64,000 nt of DNA. It comes from Holacanthus passer. Taxonomy: Eukaryota; Chordata; Actinopteri; Pomacanthidae. Location of the stretch: contig JAFREQ010000009.1 in the NCBI GenBank assembly GCA_025331565.1, positions 3,647,501 to 3,711,500 of the forward strand, given 5' to 3'. The position numbers and the translations under genes were made by a program. The first letter of the stretch is position 1. The number at the start of each line of letters is the position of its first letter. Shown one piece after another: positions 44,523 to 54,619 of the stretch. The notes below the pieces were generated by a model. The model was not told the origin of the DNA. It did no database searches and saw nothing but the letters and a program-made list of their open reading frames with translations.

Positions 44523-44547
44523 AATAAATAAATAAATAAATAAATAA
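44523..44547. repeat. AAAT tetranucleotide microsatellite
   Basis: About six AATA units. Confidence 0.9.
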
Positions 44548-47500
44548 CAGATTCAATATTTCTTTAGCAGTTTTTTCCTGGCAGTGTGGAGGGCCCTACT
44601 TTTAGACCTTCATTTAGGGAATTTGAAGAAATTCTGACAATAACAACTTATATAACATTTGAGTTTAGATTATTTTGTCACATAAAACAACTATTACTTA
44701 TGTATTTATGTATAGAAGTTCTCTCTATGAATGCCACTAATCCTGGACTCTGAGGAAAACAGTCTTCCAGGAGAGATGCAGAGTGTTTTGTTACTCAAAA
44801 CTTGACAGACTACTCTTCACAATGTACTGGAATTTAACAAAAAATTGGTTGAATTGGCATCACTGTACCTTCACTTTTCTTAAGTATTATAATGGTATAC
44901 ATACAATGCCAAACCTTTCTTGCATCTTGCTGTTAAATACTGAATATGATTTATAAAAAAAAAAAAAGATCATAAAGCACCACAGGGCACAGTAGTGATC
45001 TCCGCTTTGCGGAGGATCTCTATAGTTTAATGGCTAACGACAATCTTTCATGCAGCACCTTATGTCTTGTGCACTGAACAATATCTCCTCCACTTCATAT
45101 TAAGCTGATTAGGTCTCGCAGTAATCTGGACGTTGGCCAAAAATTCAGTGCAGAGCCGACATTATTGCCTTGTCGAATACATAAAAGCACACTGGAGACA
45201 TTTTACCCTTGTAGGAAGTGCATTAACACATCCCAAGCACTTAAGCTGCACTAAATGTACCTTTAAGGCATTTAGGTGGCCTTGTTGTGAAGTGGAGAGA
45301 CCCGTAAAGGTGTAAACAATGAAATAGGCCTCCGTGCTGCTGTTAGTGAGTCATGAAGCCTGGCAGCCATGGGGTAAAGAAACATGCAAAATCCAAAAGA
45401 GAGAGAGTGGCCTAAATGATGACGTTGTCAGGATATACTGAGTAAAACTGAGCAGAATGAACAAACTAAATCCTAAAATCACAGCATGACTGATGCCATA
45501 GCCACCTGGTTATGTAAGCGTACCTTCATGCATCTTTGTGAAAAATACCTTGCCCACATTCATACAAAATTCGAAATGTGCTTCATTTCTAGCACTGCAT
45601 TAGCAATATGCATTTGTTCATTGAACTTTAACATTCAAATTTCCCTGAATGGGCCTTAAGATACGATGGCTCACTGAGAAAGGAAGATGCACCGAAGAGA
45701 TGGGTAGCACACTGATAACAGCCTATTCTTGTATGATTTCCAGTGTAATAAAGCATGCATCATTCAGCTCATACTTCTCAGAACCAGAGAAGAATCCAGC
45801 TGAAGATTCTCAGCGAGGATTCGCCGGAACGAGGGCGAGAGCAACTGTCTCTCGCGCTTTGAAAAAAAGCCTTGGGCTGTGAAGAAGCAGCAAGAGGAGT
45901 ATACCTCGGAGACTTCTGATGGCAGAGCGAGCAGGGAAAAGAGCCAAGCCTTGTTCTGCCGTTATAAGCCCTGCACTGCATGCATTGACGAACGAGCAGG
46001 GGAGAAATTGGCATTGGGAATAAGGGCAAGACGGTGTAAATTTGGAGCACAAAAGGCTTAAGGGGGCACTGTGCATGCATCCCTGTAACCCCGCACACAC
46101 ACACAGTACTGTATGCACTGGGCTTAAGAGGTGGCTGAGGAGAATGACTGGCGAGGGGATCAAAACAAAGCCCACGGGTGATGTTGGAGGGGAGCTCAGG
46201 GACTTGGAATGAAAGTCTGCTCCTCATCTGACGGTCATATGCACATTTGTGGACGTGCACACGCTCACACACATATTCAAGAAGTCTGAGAGCATAATGA
46301 CCATAAGAGAAGGGGAGATAACCCCAAAAAAAAAAGACACACCACCAAGAGAGAAAAGTCAAACTTGCATGCATTCATGCGCACATACACACTGCACGAG
46401 GCTCTAACTGGCTGATATTGCCAGGAGTGCAAGGATAATCCTGTGAAACTGTGTTTGTGTGGAGAAACTTAGCTTCAGTGGCCAGGAGAAAACACCCTCC
46501 GAAAGTTGAGAGGAGATGCCAATCAACTCTATACCACAATAATCTGTGACCTGGTTTCTCAATTCTGTCAGCCTCTTTGAGGGGTGAAAATAACAACAAC
46601 ACAGCTACATCCAATTATTTCCGTTTCAGGGCATTTCAACATTTTCTGTAAACATGCCTGCTATTTTCATAGTCACAGTTTAGAGCGAGCGATTGGCCCG
46701 ATCAAAACGCCATATGGGTATATATAGTGTGGAGTAAATAGTGTGAATCGTATTTGCAGAAGGCATTAGTGTGATGTAGTCTTCCTCCAACAGCGTAGGA
46801 TCACTGAGTGGCAGCAAAATGTGGTGATAATTTACGGAGAACCAAATTTTTTATTTTGCACAGGACGCTAATCAGTGTGTGTGTGAGTATAAACAACTCT
46901 CTTCCAAAGTTGTAAACCCAAACAGACTGTTTTCTGTGCCATGTGCTTCTTGAGTAAAAGTGAATCCAGGATTGATTCTGTGGGAATGACAGCAACCACA
47001 AAACTAATCAATTTGAAGTCAGAAAGCCATTTCGAGAGTTGAGTCTCTATGTCAAGCACAAAAGGCGGTTTGTGCACGGGTGCAAAGCAAGATACAAATC
47101 CTAAAGTTCTCAGTTTCTATGGAGAATTTTACTTCTTTTTTCTGTTGATATACACATTTAACCTTGAATATGGCAAAGTAGTGTCACACTTCAGAAGAGG
47201 TTGTTTTGAGTTTACTGTCAGCTTAACAATGACCGAGAGTAATCAGAATACATAACAGGAGTTTGGGTATTCTCTTAGACCCAAAATGTTAAATTTTAAA
47301 TAAGTGAATAAAACATTATAATCCAATAAATTTTTAAAATTTATTTCATCCCGTTTCTTTTCACAATAAGAGTTCATTGCCGATCACTCCTATTCAGTTC
47401 AGCAGCTTTTACTTCAATTTCTTTTTTTTCGCAGCATGATTTTTTTTTTTCGTAAAATGATTTCATAAGCTTATTTCAAATTACCACCATAAAGTCTTTG

Positions 47501-47583
47501 TCAAACGAGACGAATAGAGCAGAGCTGGTTATGTGATGGGCTGTTCGCCCATTCAAACCAAAGCAACAGCAAAATCTTATATA

Positions 47584-47656
47584 TTTGCAAATTTCCCCAC
47601 TGTTTTGCAAATTTCCCCACTGTGGGACAAATAAAGGTTTATCTTATCTTATCTAA
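47584..47656 (+). mobile_element. 3' tail of a truncated LINE (probable) with a 20-bp duplication
   Basis: tttccccactgtgggacaaa, then taaaggtttatc and three TATCT-type tail units, is the familiar 3' end of fish LINEs with short tandem tails. The 20-bp word at 47584-47603 is repeated exactly at 47604-47623. No ORF is attached, so this is a 5'-truncated insertion of only tens of bases. Confidence 0.6.
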
Positions 47657-48760
47657 GAAATATGTCAAGTTTACAGAATATTCCCATGTAAGAGCAGCTT
47701 AAATCTTAATCAATGTATTGAATGGTGGTATCCACTCACATGAAGACATCTTTATTATTGGAACTTCCATTATGGTCTTTGACCCAGAACTTGTTCCAGT
47801 GTCCCTGTAGTCATCAAAAACATGAGAAGAGGAGGTCAAAGAGTGGTGTGATGAAAGTCTCACCTCCCTCCCACCCTCTCAGGCCACTGTGACAGGGGAC
47901 CAGAGTGAAAACATGCACGTGTGAAAGCTGCCACATACTTGTTAATTTGCTGACGGGGTTTCATCCATCTACTCTGAACGAGGGAATGGACTTTGTCATC
48001 TTGTTTTGCTTCTCCACCCTGCAGAAATCCAGCATCTTACTTCACTTAAAAACTGAGCTGCATCTGCTTTTTTATGCACCGACTGGATTTATTTCTGTCC
48101 CGTCGTTTCTCTTTATTTTATATAATCTTTCATTGTATATTTATTCCGTGCAGCCCTTGCCCTCATGTTGCACTCATTGCTGTGTCAAAGAGTTTTTTTC
48201 TTTTTTTAAAAGATTAACACAAGCATGGAAAATTAATGAGCGTGTCATCAGCAATAGAGATTCATGAATGTTTACTTTTTAGTCCTCTCCCTAAGTGCTG
48301 GTCATTCAGCAGAGGAGACAGTAATGAATGGACGAAATAGAAATGTGAGTTGAAAGATAGGGAAAAAAGTGCTGTTCAAAATATTAGGCTGACAAAGTGG
48401 TGTCTGCAAAACATTAATTTTCTTCACTTAAGACCATTTAAGGACAGAAGTGTGAAGTGCACAAATAAATCCTCCCATATGCTATAAAAATTATTGTAAA
48501 TATGCACCTGACCTGAAACTTTATGTACAAATGTCTGTAAGAGGAAAGAGTTTACAGCCACATCAGCAGCTGTGTGAGGTATTTGATCCAAACCCAAAGT
48601 GTTACATAAATCAAACCTTTGACCTCATAACTACGCAGGAATAAAAGTTAAGGAATGTACAAAGTTATTACAATACATCATATGGAAAACACAAATTGAA
48701 TCAAAATGCAAGGTGATTGATCCTTGTAGAAACATTTCATCAGAAATCACAAATGACAAC
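47657..48760. other. Intergenic region
   Basis: No feature is recognised. The 120-codon frame at 47905-48267 is compositionally biased (Phe/Leu/Ser) and shows no family resemblance. Confidence 0.65.
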
Positions 48761-49022
48761 CTCATGATGGCACTAAAGGAAAAGGGGGGTCAACAAAGTC
48801 ATTAGGTCTTATCCTCTGGGGATCACGAAAATCTCTACAAAAATGCGTGCCGTTCCATCCTGTAGATGTAGAGATAGTTTATAAGATACGTAAGTGAAAA
48901 TTTTGACTCCTAATGCCGCTAGATGAAAAGTCAGCAAATTAATGACATCATTATGATTCATCCTGTGGGGACCGTGAATATCTGTATATTTCAAGGCAAT
49001 CCATCCAATAGTTTTCCACTAG
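48761..49022. repeat. Two tandem copies of a teleost dispersed repeat
   Basis: Copy 1 (from 48761) runs ctcatgatggcactaaagga, then caaagtcattaggtcttatc and ctctggggatc. Copy 2 (from 48907) runs ctcctaatgccgctagatga, then gattcatcctgtggggacc and gcaatccatccaatagt. The two align in order with a period of about 147 bp, and both match a high-copy fish repeat remembered as having ATTCATCCTCTGGGGACCAT and CAATCCATCCAATAGTTG. Confidence 0.65.
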
Positions 49023-51580
49023 TATGTCTAAAACTCCAATTACAGAAAGTTAAAGATACATTAAGCTGCAATGAATTCCACCTGTAATAATGAAAATGTA
49101 CATGGACCCACATTTCAAAAGGAAAAGATATGAAAGACTAAAGATAGCCATCATCCATCTATCTCACATGCTTGTCATTCAACCAGGACCTCCACTGGAA
49201 AGACGAGGCGCCCGATGGCTGCTGATAACTGTTGTCAGAGGAGATTGTCTGGGCTTGTTATGAACAAAAGTAAGGAGAAAGATGTTGTCTCGTGAGTGTG
49301 ATCGCGCCCCTCTCTCAGCAGCCATACCCTGAAAACAAGAACATCTAACTGAGATCACACAGGGATTTATGAGCATGTTTTTACCATCCACCAGCTCCCC
49401 CTGACAATAGCGAGGTGGGTCAGATCACCCAGTTACAAGAAAGTAGTTTTCTGGCTTGAAGTATTTCATCAAGTTGGTTTAAGTGAAGATCATGAATGTG
49501 TCTGAAAATGATAACATTTCAGACAGCTCACAAGCTCGAAGAGAAAACTGCCTGACCTCATGTCACCTGACAACTGTTGTCTGAGGAGATTGCCTGGTTT
49601 GTCTGATTCAGACATCCATGTTAGTCTGTATCAGATGGAAAAAAGTGAAAGGCTTGAGTGATAATCATTTCTCTCCAGCTCTGTATCTCACCGAGCCTTT
49701 CACTTTCTTATCCAAGACACGACTTGAAAAGGACAGCCTTGACATTGAGATGGATAGATGGTGTAGAAAGTTTATATAAATGGAGGAGGTGGGTTCAAAA
49801 CGGATTAGCAAATTGTCTGGTTTTCCGGAAATGAAGCCAGAGATGCAATGTTGGACTGGATGCAAAGTAAAGCATCCTCACAATATTATCTTTGGTTCTG
49901 CCATTACCCAGAAGGTTGAATTCTTTTTATTCACATTTGTGCAAATGTGTCCTCGGATGCATTTGAATGGAATTAGAGCTAATGGAGGAGACAAGCAGTT
50001 CACCGGCTTCATGTATTAAAACAGCAGCAGGACGGAGAAAAATATGACATACGTGGGAAGAACGGATGCTTGTGTAACATCTTTGGCTTTGACGCAGTCG
50101 GGCAGAGTCAGCTTTGGACTGAGGACCGAGGTTATGCTGAAACACGCCCACAAGACTGCACTTACTTTAATGTACAGGGAGGAGTGGAAAAGGTCATCGG
50201 ATGTTATTTTGCTCGAAGAATCTCGAGGTGAGCAGCTGCAAAAGATGGGCGAGCACGAATAGAGGATATGATTATCATGGCAGGCAATGCACAGAGATAT
50301 TGTAGGTATAGCTATAAAAGAGCACACTAATGTTGTACTGTAGATGTGATGCAGATTACCCACACTCAGCTACCATTAACACAAAGTACTGTATGCACAT
50401 AAAAAGGAGATATCCGTTGCTTAGATTTATCGTGCATATGAAAAAATAATGTGTTAGAATACAAAATGATTGTCTCCACACACAGAATTATGGACGTCTT
50501 AAAAGATGGCGTGCTCATAATTTTATGATTTTACATCCTATTAAGTATATGCGCATATGGGATGGTTTGTGTCATATATCTCAAAAGTGACTATCATTTT
50601 TCACACTCTTTTGCAGCGCATGACTTCCTTAAATGTAAAATGTATTCCCCAGACGGATATATAATAATATAATATATAAACAGTTTTCTTGAACCACAGG
50701 CCTGTGTAAGCACATCCCCTCTGCCAGATGAGCCACCCCCCCATATCTTCACACATTACAGCCTCCTCTCTGTGGTATCAGCCCAGCATTCAGTGTGTGT
50801 ATGCAGACGTAGCTGTGTGTAGTGGTGGCTGTCGTCCTAAACTGCACTTCTGATATGAAAAAAAGGGATATCTTACTGAGCCACAGATGTGGCCACTGAA
50901 AGCAGTCCCTCTGCTCCCCAGAGGAATAGTTTTTAGAAAATCCTGCAGCACTGCAGCACGAAGAAATGTGAGAAGAAGCCGGCTAAGCAGTTTATAGCAT
51001 AATGTACATGTTATTATAGAAAGAGAGATTTAACAACAAATTAGTGAGCGTCCTGTTATTGGAAAAAAATTAATAGTAACTTTTTTTAATCACACCAATC
51101 CTGAAAAGGTGCTTCAGACAAAAGGATTAAATGAGGACACCAGTAGTTATTAACCCATTTGCAGTGGGCTGAATAATAGAAACAGATGTGTTGCTGTTTT
51201 CAAGCTTTTAGTTTTATATTGAAGTGTCGTAACAGCTGAGGAGCCAGCTGACTGCACAGTTGCATGAATTTAAATCTGCAGGTTTATAGTAATTTTATTG
51301 TTTCATTGCTCAACACCCGTAGCTTTTAACATCAGACAGAGTTTGTTAACATGTCGTTAGACATGAGTTCGGTTCGGCCTCTGTAATGAGCAGTACAGGA
51401 CATTTGAAGTGATATACAACAGAACTTTTAACTTTCAGGTTCAGGGTCTTTAGTGCATATGAAGTATGGTGTCTTATTTGAGCTCCATATTGTTCTGAAC
51501 ATATCTTATGATAATATATACATTATTTGTTATTATTTGTTCCTGATTGTGTCTTATTGTGTGTCTGCGTGTATGGCTTT
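49023..51580. other. Intergenic region with a diverged direct repeat
   Basis: It contains a duplicated segment (about 49224-49326 and 49569-49682) and AT-rich sequence. No gene is recognised. Confidence 0.65.
49224..49682. repeat. Diverged direct duplication, about 100 bp units
   Basis: gataactgttgtcagaggag (49224) matches gacaactgttgtctgaggag (49569). Similarity continues through attgtctgggcttg against attgcctggtttg, and again near the end through a GAGTG-then-CTCTC.CAGC pattern. Confidence 0.5.
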
Positions 51581-51639
51581 CAGGGAACATTTGTGACTCA
51601 AGACCAGTTAATAGTCCCACTTAGATCACAGCTGATTCT

Positions 51640-51715
51640 TGGGTCAGTGGTTAGGATTATGGGTTTGGTTAGGGTTAAAGTTCCAGTTAGGGTAAGTCTC
51701 CTGTGTGTGTGTGTG
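51640..51715 (-). repeat. Teleost CA-tailed repeat, minus-oriented fragment
   Basis: gttaggattatgggtttggt, then tagggttaaag and ccagttagggtaagtctcc followed by a GT run. This reads as the reverse complement of the repeat found in plus orientation at 51834-52085. The TTAGGG-like words belong to this repeat, not to telomere DNA. Confidence 0.55.
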
Positions 51716-51833
51716 TGTCACTGTGTCTGAGCTGACTCAGTGTCCTCAGCTCTCATATCAGATGGGATGAAGCACTGTGTACAATCCATCAGCTCACAGC
51801 TGTGACTTACAGCCTGTTGGTTGGTCAAGGTCG

Positions 51834-52085
51834 CACACACACACACACACACACACACAGTCGTGTTTACATCACTTCAAAGGACATTACATTGACTTAC
51901 ATTCATTTCCTGGAGACTTAACCTAACCCTAACCATAATCACTACTTGCCTTACCCTTACCTTAACCAAAGTCTTCGCCCTAAAACTTAATGATTTACGT
52001 CATAAGGAAGTCGAGTCCACATGTTGTGACTGTGTAAACAGATTTATGTCCCACCCGCGTGAGTGGTACACACACACACACACAC
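51834..52085 (+). repeat. Teleost CA-tailed repeat, plus-oriented fragment
   Basis: A CA tract (51834-51859), then acatcacttcaaaggacatt, acattgacttacattcattt, cctggagacttaacctaacc and ctaaccataatcactacttg, and a final CA tract (52068-52085). I recall this order as a very common fish repeat with CCTAACC words bounded by CA tracts. Confidence 0.65.
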
Positions 52086-52329
52086 TCTGTGCTTGCATAT
52101 ACATCCTCATGACACATACAGCACATCCGTGTTATAACTGCACATCACTGAATCCTAACGTTGGAAAAATAAAACATGTCTCACAACTAACCCTTTTTGC
52201 TAAGTTACACAGAAAATAAATGGTGGAGGAGGAGTTGAGGGAAAACACACATTGGGATATCATGTTCGTAAGCTGATGTGTGCATCAGTAACATTAAAGG
52301 TCGTGGGTTTAAATGCAGTTAATGTTTCT

Positions 52330-53215
52330 TCATTTCTTTCCCTCTTTCCCATGTGTGCTGCCATTATTCACCATATGTTGTCTAACAAAGCATAAAAATA
52401 GCTGTGGAAAAGATGTGTCCTACTTTGAAGCAAACAGCTCCTCACTCTTTGTCGGGTATGTAGGGTTTCTTGAGTCAAGGAAGAGTGGTGGCCTTGAACA
52501 TCTGGGGGCCTGTTTGAAGAGCTAATGTGGAGGATATAGCACTTTCTGCTGTTCATTTATTTCTCTGGAGAACCGATCATTGATGCTGAATGTTGTTCCC
52601 TTCCTTTCAGCTCATGTCTCTTGCTCTTTACAAGTTCTTTCAGCTGGAAATGTTTGAATTTAGCGATTACGGGATGTGGTCTCTTTTCCATATAGTATCT
52701 TGTCGGTATAAGTGTCGTTTTGTTGACAGTTTCTGAGCAGATTTTTTGAGTGTGTGCGTGACGTTTTTGACCATGGTTTCTGGATTGTTGATTGTACTTT
52801 CTCGAATTTCAGGAAAAAAAATACAATCGTCACACGTTTGTGGTTTGTATGTTGAGGACTGTCTCTTTCAGGGTTTTTTCTTTTTTGATTGTGTCCATCT
52901 GAGAAGAGAGTGTTTGAGCTCTCTCTCTCTCTCTCTCTCTCTCTCTGGAGGTTGCCTGTTTGCTGGTGAGTGAATTCGAAGCTCAAGTTTTTATCTCCTG
53001 GTGGAGCACCTCAAGAACATCCAGTTTTTTATTTATAGATTCAAGTAGACTGACCTGTATGTTGGTTGCGATCAGGTCGTTGGTGTTGGTGGGTGAGTCT
53101 GATTTTCTTTTTTGCCGGGTTATCGGTCAGGTTGTCCAGGTTCTTGTTTTCCTCCTCCACTGCACACTTGTAGTAGTAATGATCAATAAATTCCTCCTCT
53201 CTGAAATTGCGTTGT
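52330..53215 (-). pseudogene. L1-type LINE ORF1 relic (frameshifted)
   Basis: Read on the minus strand in shifting frames it gives the order expected for a fish L1 ORF1 protein. A coiled-coil segment with SINKKLDVLEVLHQEIK (about 53036-52988) comes first, then FEFTHQQTGNLQ. The RNA-binding segment KRPHPVIAKFKHFQLKELVK (about 52690-52620) follows, and then the C-terminal segment GTTFSINDRFSREINEQQKV (about 52605-52543). ORF1p of L1 is a nucleic-acid-binding trimer packaging the element's RNA. Several stops and frameshifts and a GA expansion (52919-52946) break the frame, so it is dead. No ORF2 follows to the left in recognisable form. Confidence 0.7.
52919..52946. repeat. CT microsatellite inside the L1 relic
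   Basis: A CT run of 28 nt that has expanded within the former ORF1 coding sequence. Confidence 0.9.
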
Positions 53216-54544
53216 GTTATCCTGTGTTTATTTGAAAAAAAAAGTCTGCTAGTGTCCAGAAACGTTGTAAATCTTTTGCTTGAAGTTCAGTGCAGAATCT
53301 GATCTAGCAGCTGGGCACCATCATGTTGAATCTCAAATCTCACTGTCACGGTCTTGTGATCTCGAAACATCTCACACTCGGGTGCTCTGAGTTCACAGAA
53401 AGGCCACACAGGATGTTATGCTCGCCAGTTGCCTCAATATATATATAATTAAAGAAAAGTGGGTGAATTATTTAATTCTTGCATGTCAGTCGGGGTCCCT
53501 TTGGGAGGGTGGGGGCCTGCTTCAATTGAAACAGGTGAAATGTAGCCAAGGCCGCCAACGTCTAGGACGCATTCATCTTTCAAGCAGCCACTAAAGATGA
53601 AGCAACCTCAAGCGAAATTGGTGAATATTGCATCTGATTGTCTACCAATCAGAGCCCATATTCCCTTTGCAAAAGACGACGCCCCCAGTCTGAACAAATT
53701 GATTCCTTGTCATAATGTCCGTCCAATTAATTTACCTTTTCCAGCTGAGGCTTTGTGGAGAGGTTAGCTAATTGCTGATGCCTCCATCAGTGCCATCGCA
53801 GCCCTCTGCAGGGAGGGAAGCCAAACCCTGAACCAGAGGAGGACTGGCCATCTGGAGAGATTTTTTTTAAACAGGCTGGTCAGATAGTGGGGCAGCGATG
53901 AAGGCACAAACACTGAAATGAAACTAACCCCAAAAGTTCTGGTTTGTTTCTAAACCAAGAGCTCGTTGTCTCAAGAGGCCAGCATCATATTTTCCAGCAC
54001 AAATTATTTGGCCCTTTTTAAAGCTTTACATGTGAATTATTCAACTTTAAAAAGCTGAAAATATAAAAAAAGAAAATGGATGAAACATATGGACATTTGT
54101 AAACTTTTAAATGTCTCTCCCAGAAAAAAACAGATGGCTCGATTTTAGCACTAAAATAGATCTCACTTGTGTTAGTTATTTGCCTCTGTGTGGACCGAGA
54201 TTGTGAGAGCAGTTCTGACATTTGAACACGTAATGAAGCATGTTTTAAAAATAAAACCAGCACTTTTTCCATCACATACACAGGTTCACCTTTATCCCTG
54301 CTCATGCTGACGTTGTGTGGTCCTTGGTGGGGCACACACACCCTGCTGGTGTTACCACAATGCCACGCCTCAATATTTAATTCACCAGGCAACTCCATGT
54401 TGATAACAATTGCACAGATTACCTGGAGCCATAATCACATGATGTGTGACGAGGAGAAGGTAAAGCACAGGCCATCTGGTCTGCCTGGCTGCGGCTGAGC
54501 CAACACACACACGAAGTATGTATACAGGCCAGCCTGCAACGCAG
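53216..54544. other. Intergenic region
   Basis: No gene is recognised. The 126-codon minus frame at 54018-54398 shows no family resemblance. Confidence 0.65.
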
Positions 54545-54546
54545 CA

Positions 54547-54617
<71 letters not shown>
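54545..54617. repeat. Long CA microsatellite
   Basis: A CA array of about 73 nt with one early CC interruption. It generates Cys-Val ORFs in three minus frames. Confidence 0.96.

Positions 54618-54619
<2 letters not shown>

Larger units (their letters stand above)
41714..47583. other. Intergenic region
   Basis: No supported gene. It contains a GT tract (44317-44347), an AAAT tract (44523-44547), a small imperfect hairpin (about 44997-45018, gatctccgc against gcggaggatc) and otherwise AT-rich sequence. The open frames at 43112-43561 and 45778-46374 lack homology, codon structure or splice context. Confidence 0.7.

Noticed and set aside
44997..45035. tRNA-like or hairpin RNA gene around gatctccgctttgcggagg
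   Set aside because: Only a short imperfect stem is present, with no conserved promoter boxes; it is more likely a repeat end.
45778..46374. 198-codon minus-strand frame
   Set aside because: No recognisable domain, no splice or promoter context, and biased composition. I cannot exclude a lineage-specific transcript but see no support.
51640..51980. Interstitial telomere repeats
   Set aside because: The TTAGGG and CCTAACC words belong to a dispersed fish repeat bounded by CA tracts, not to tandem telomere arrays.
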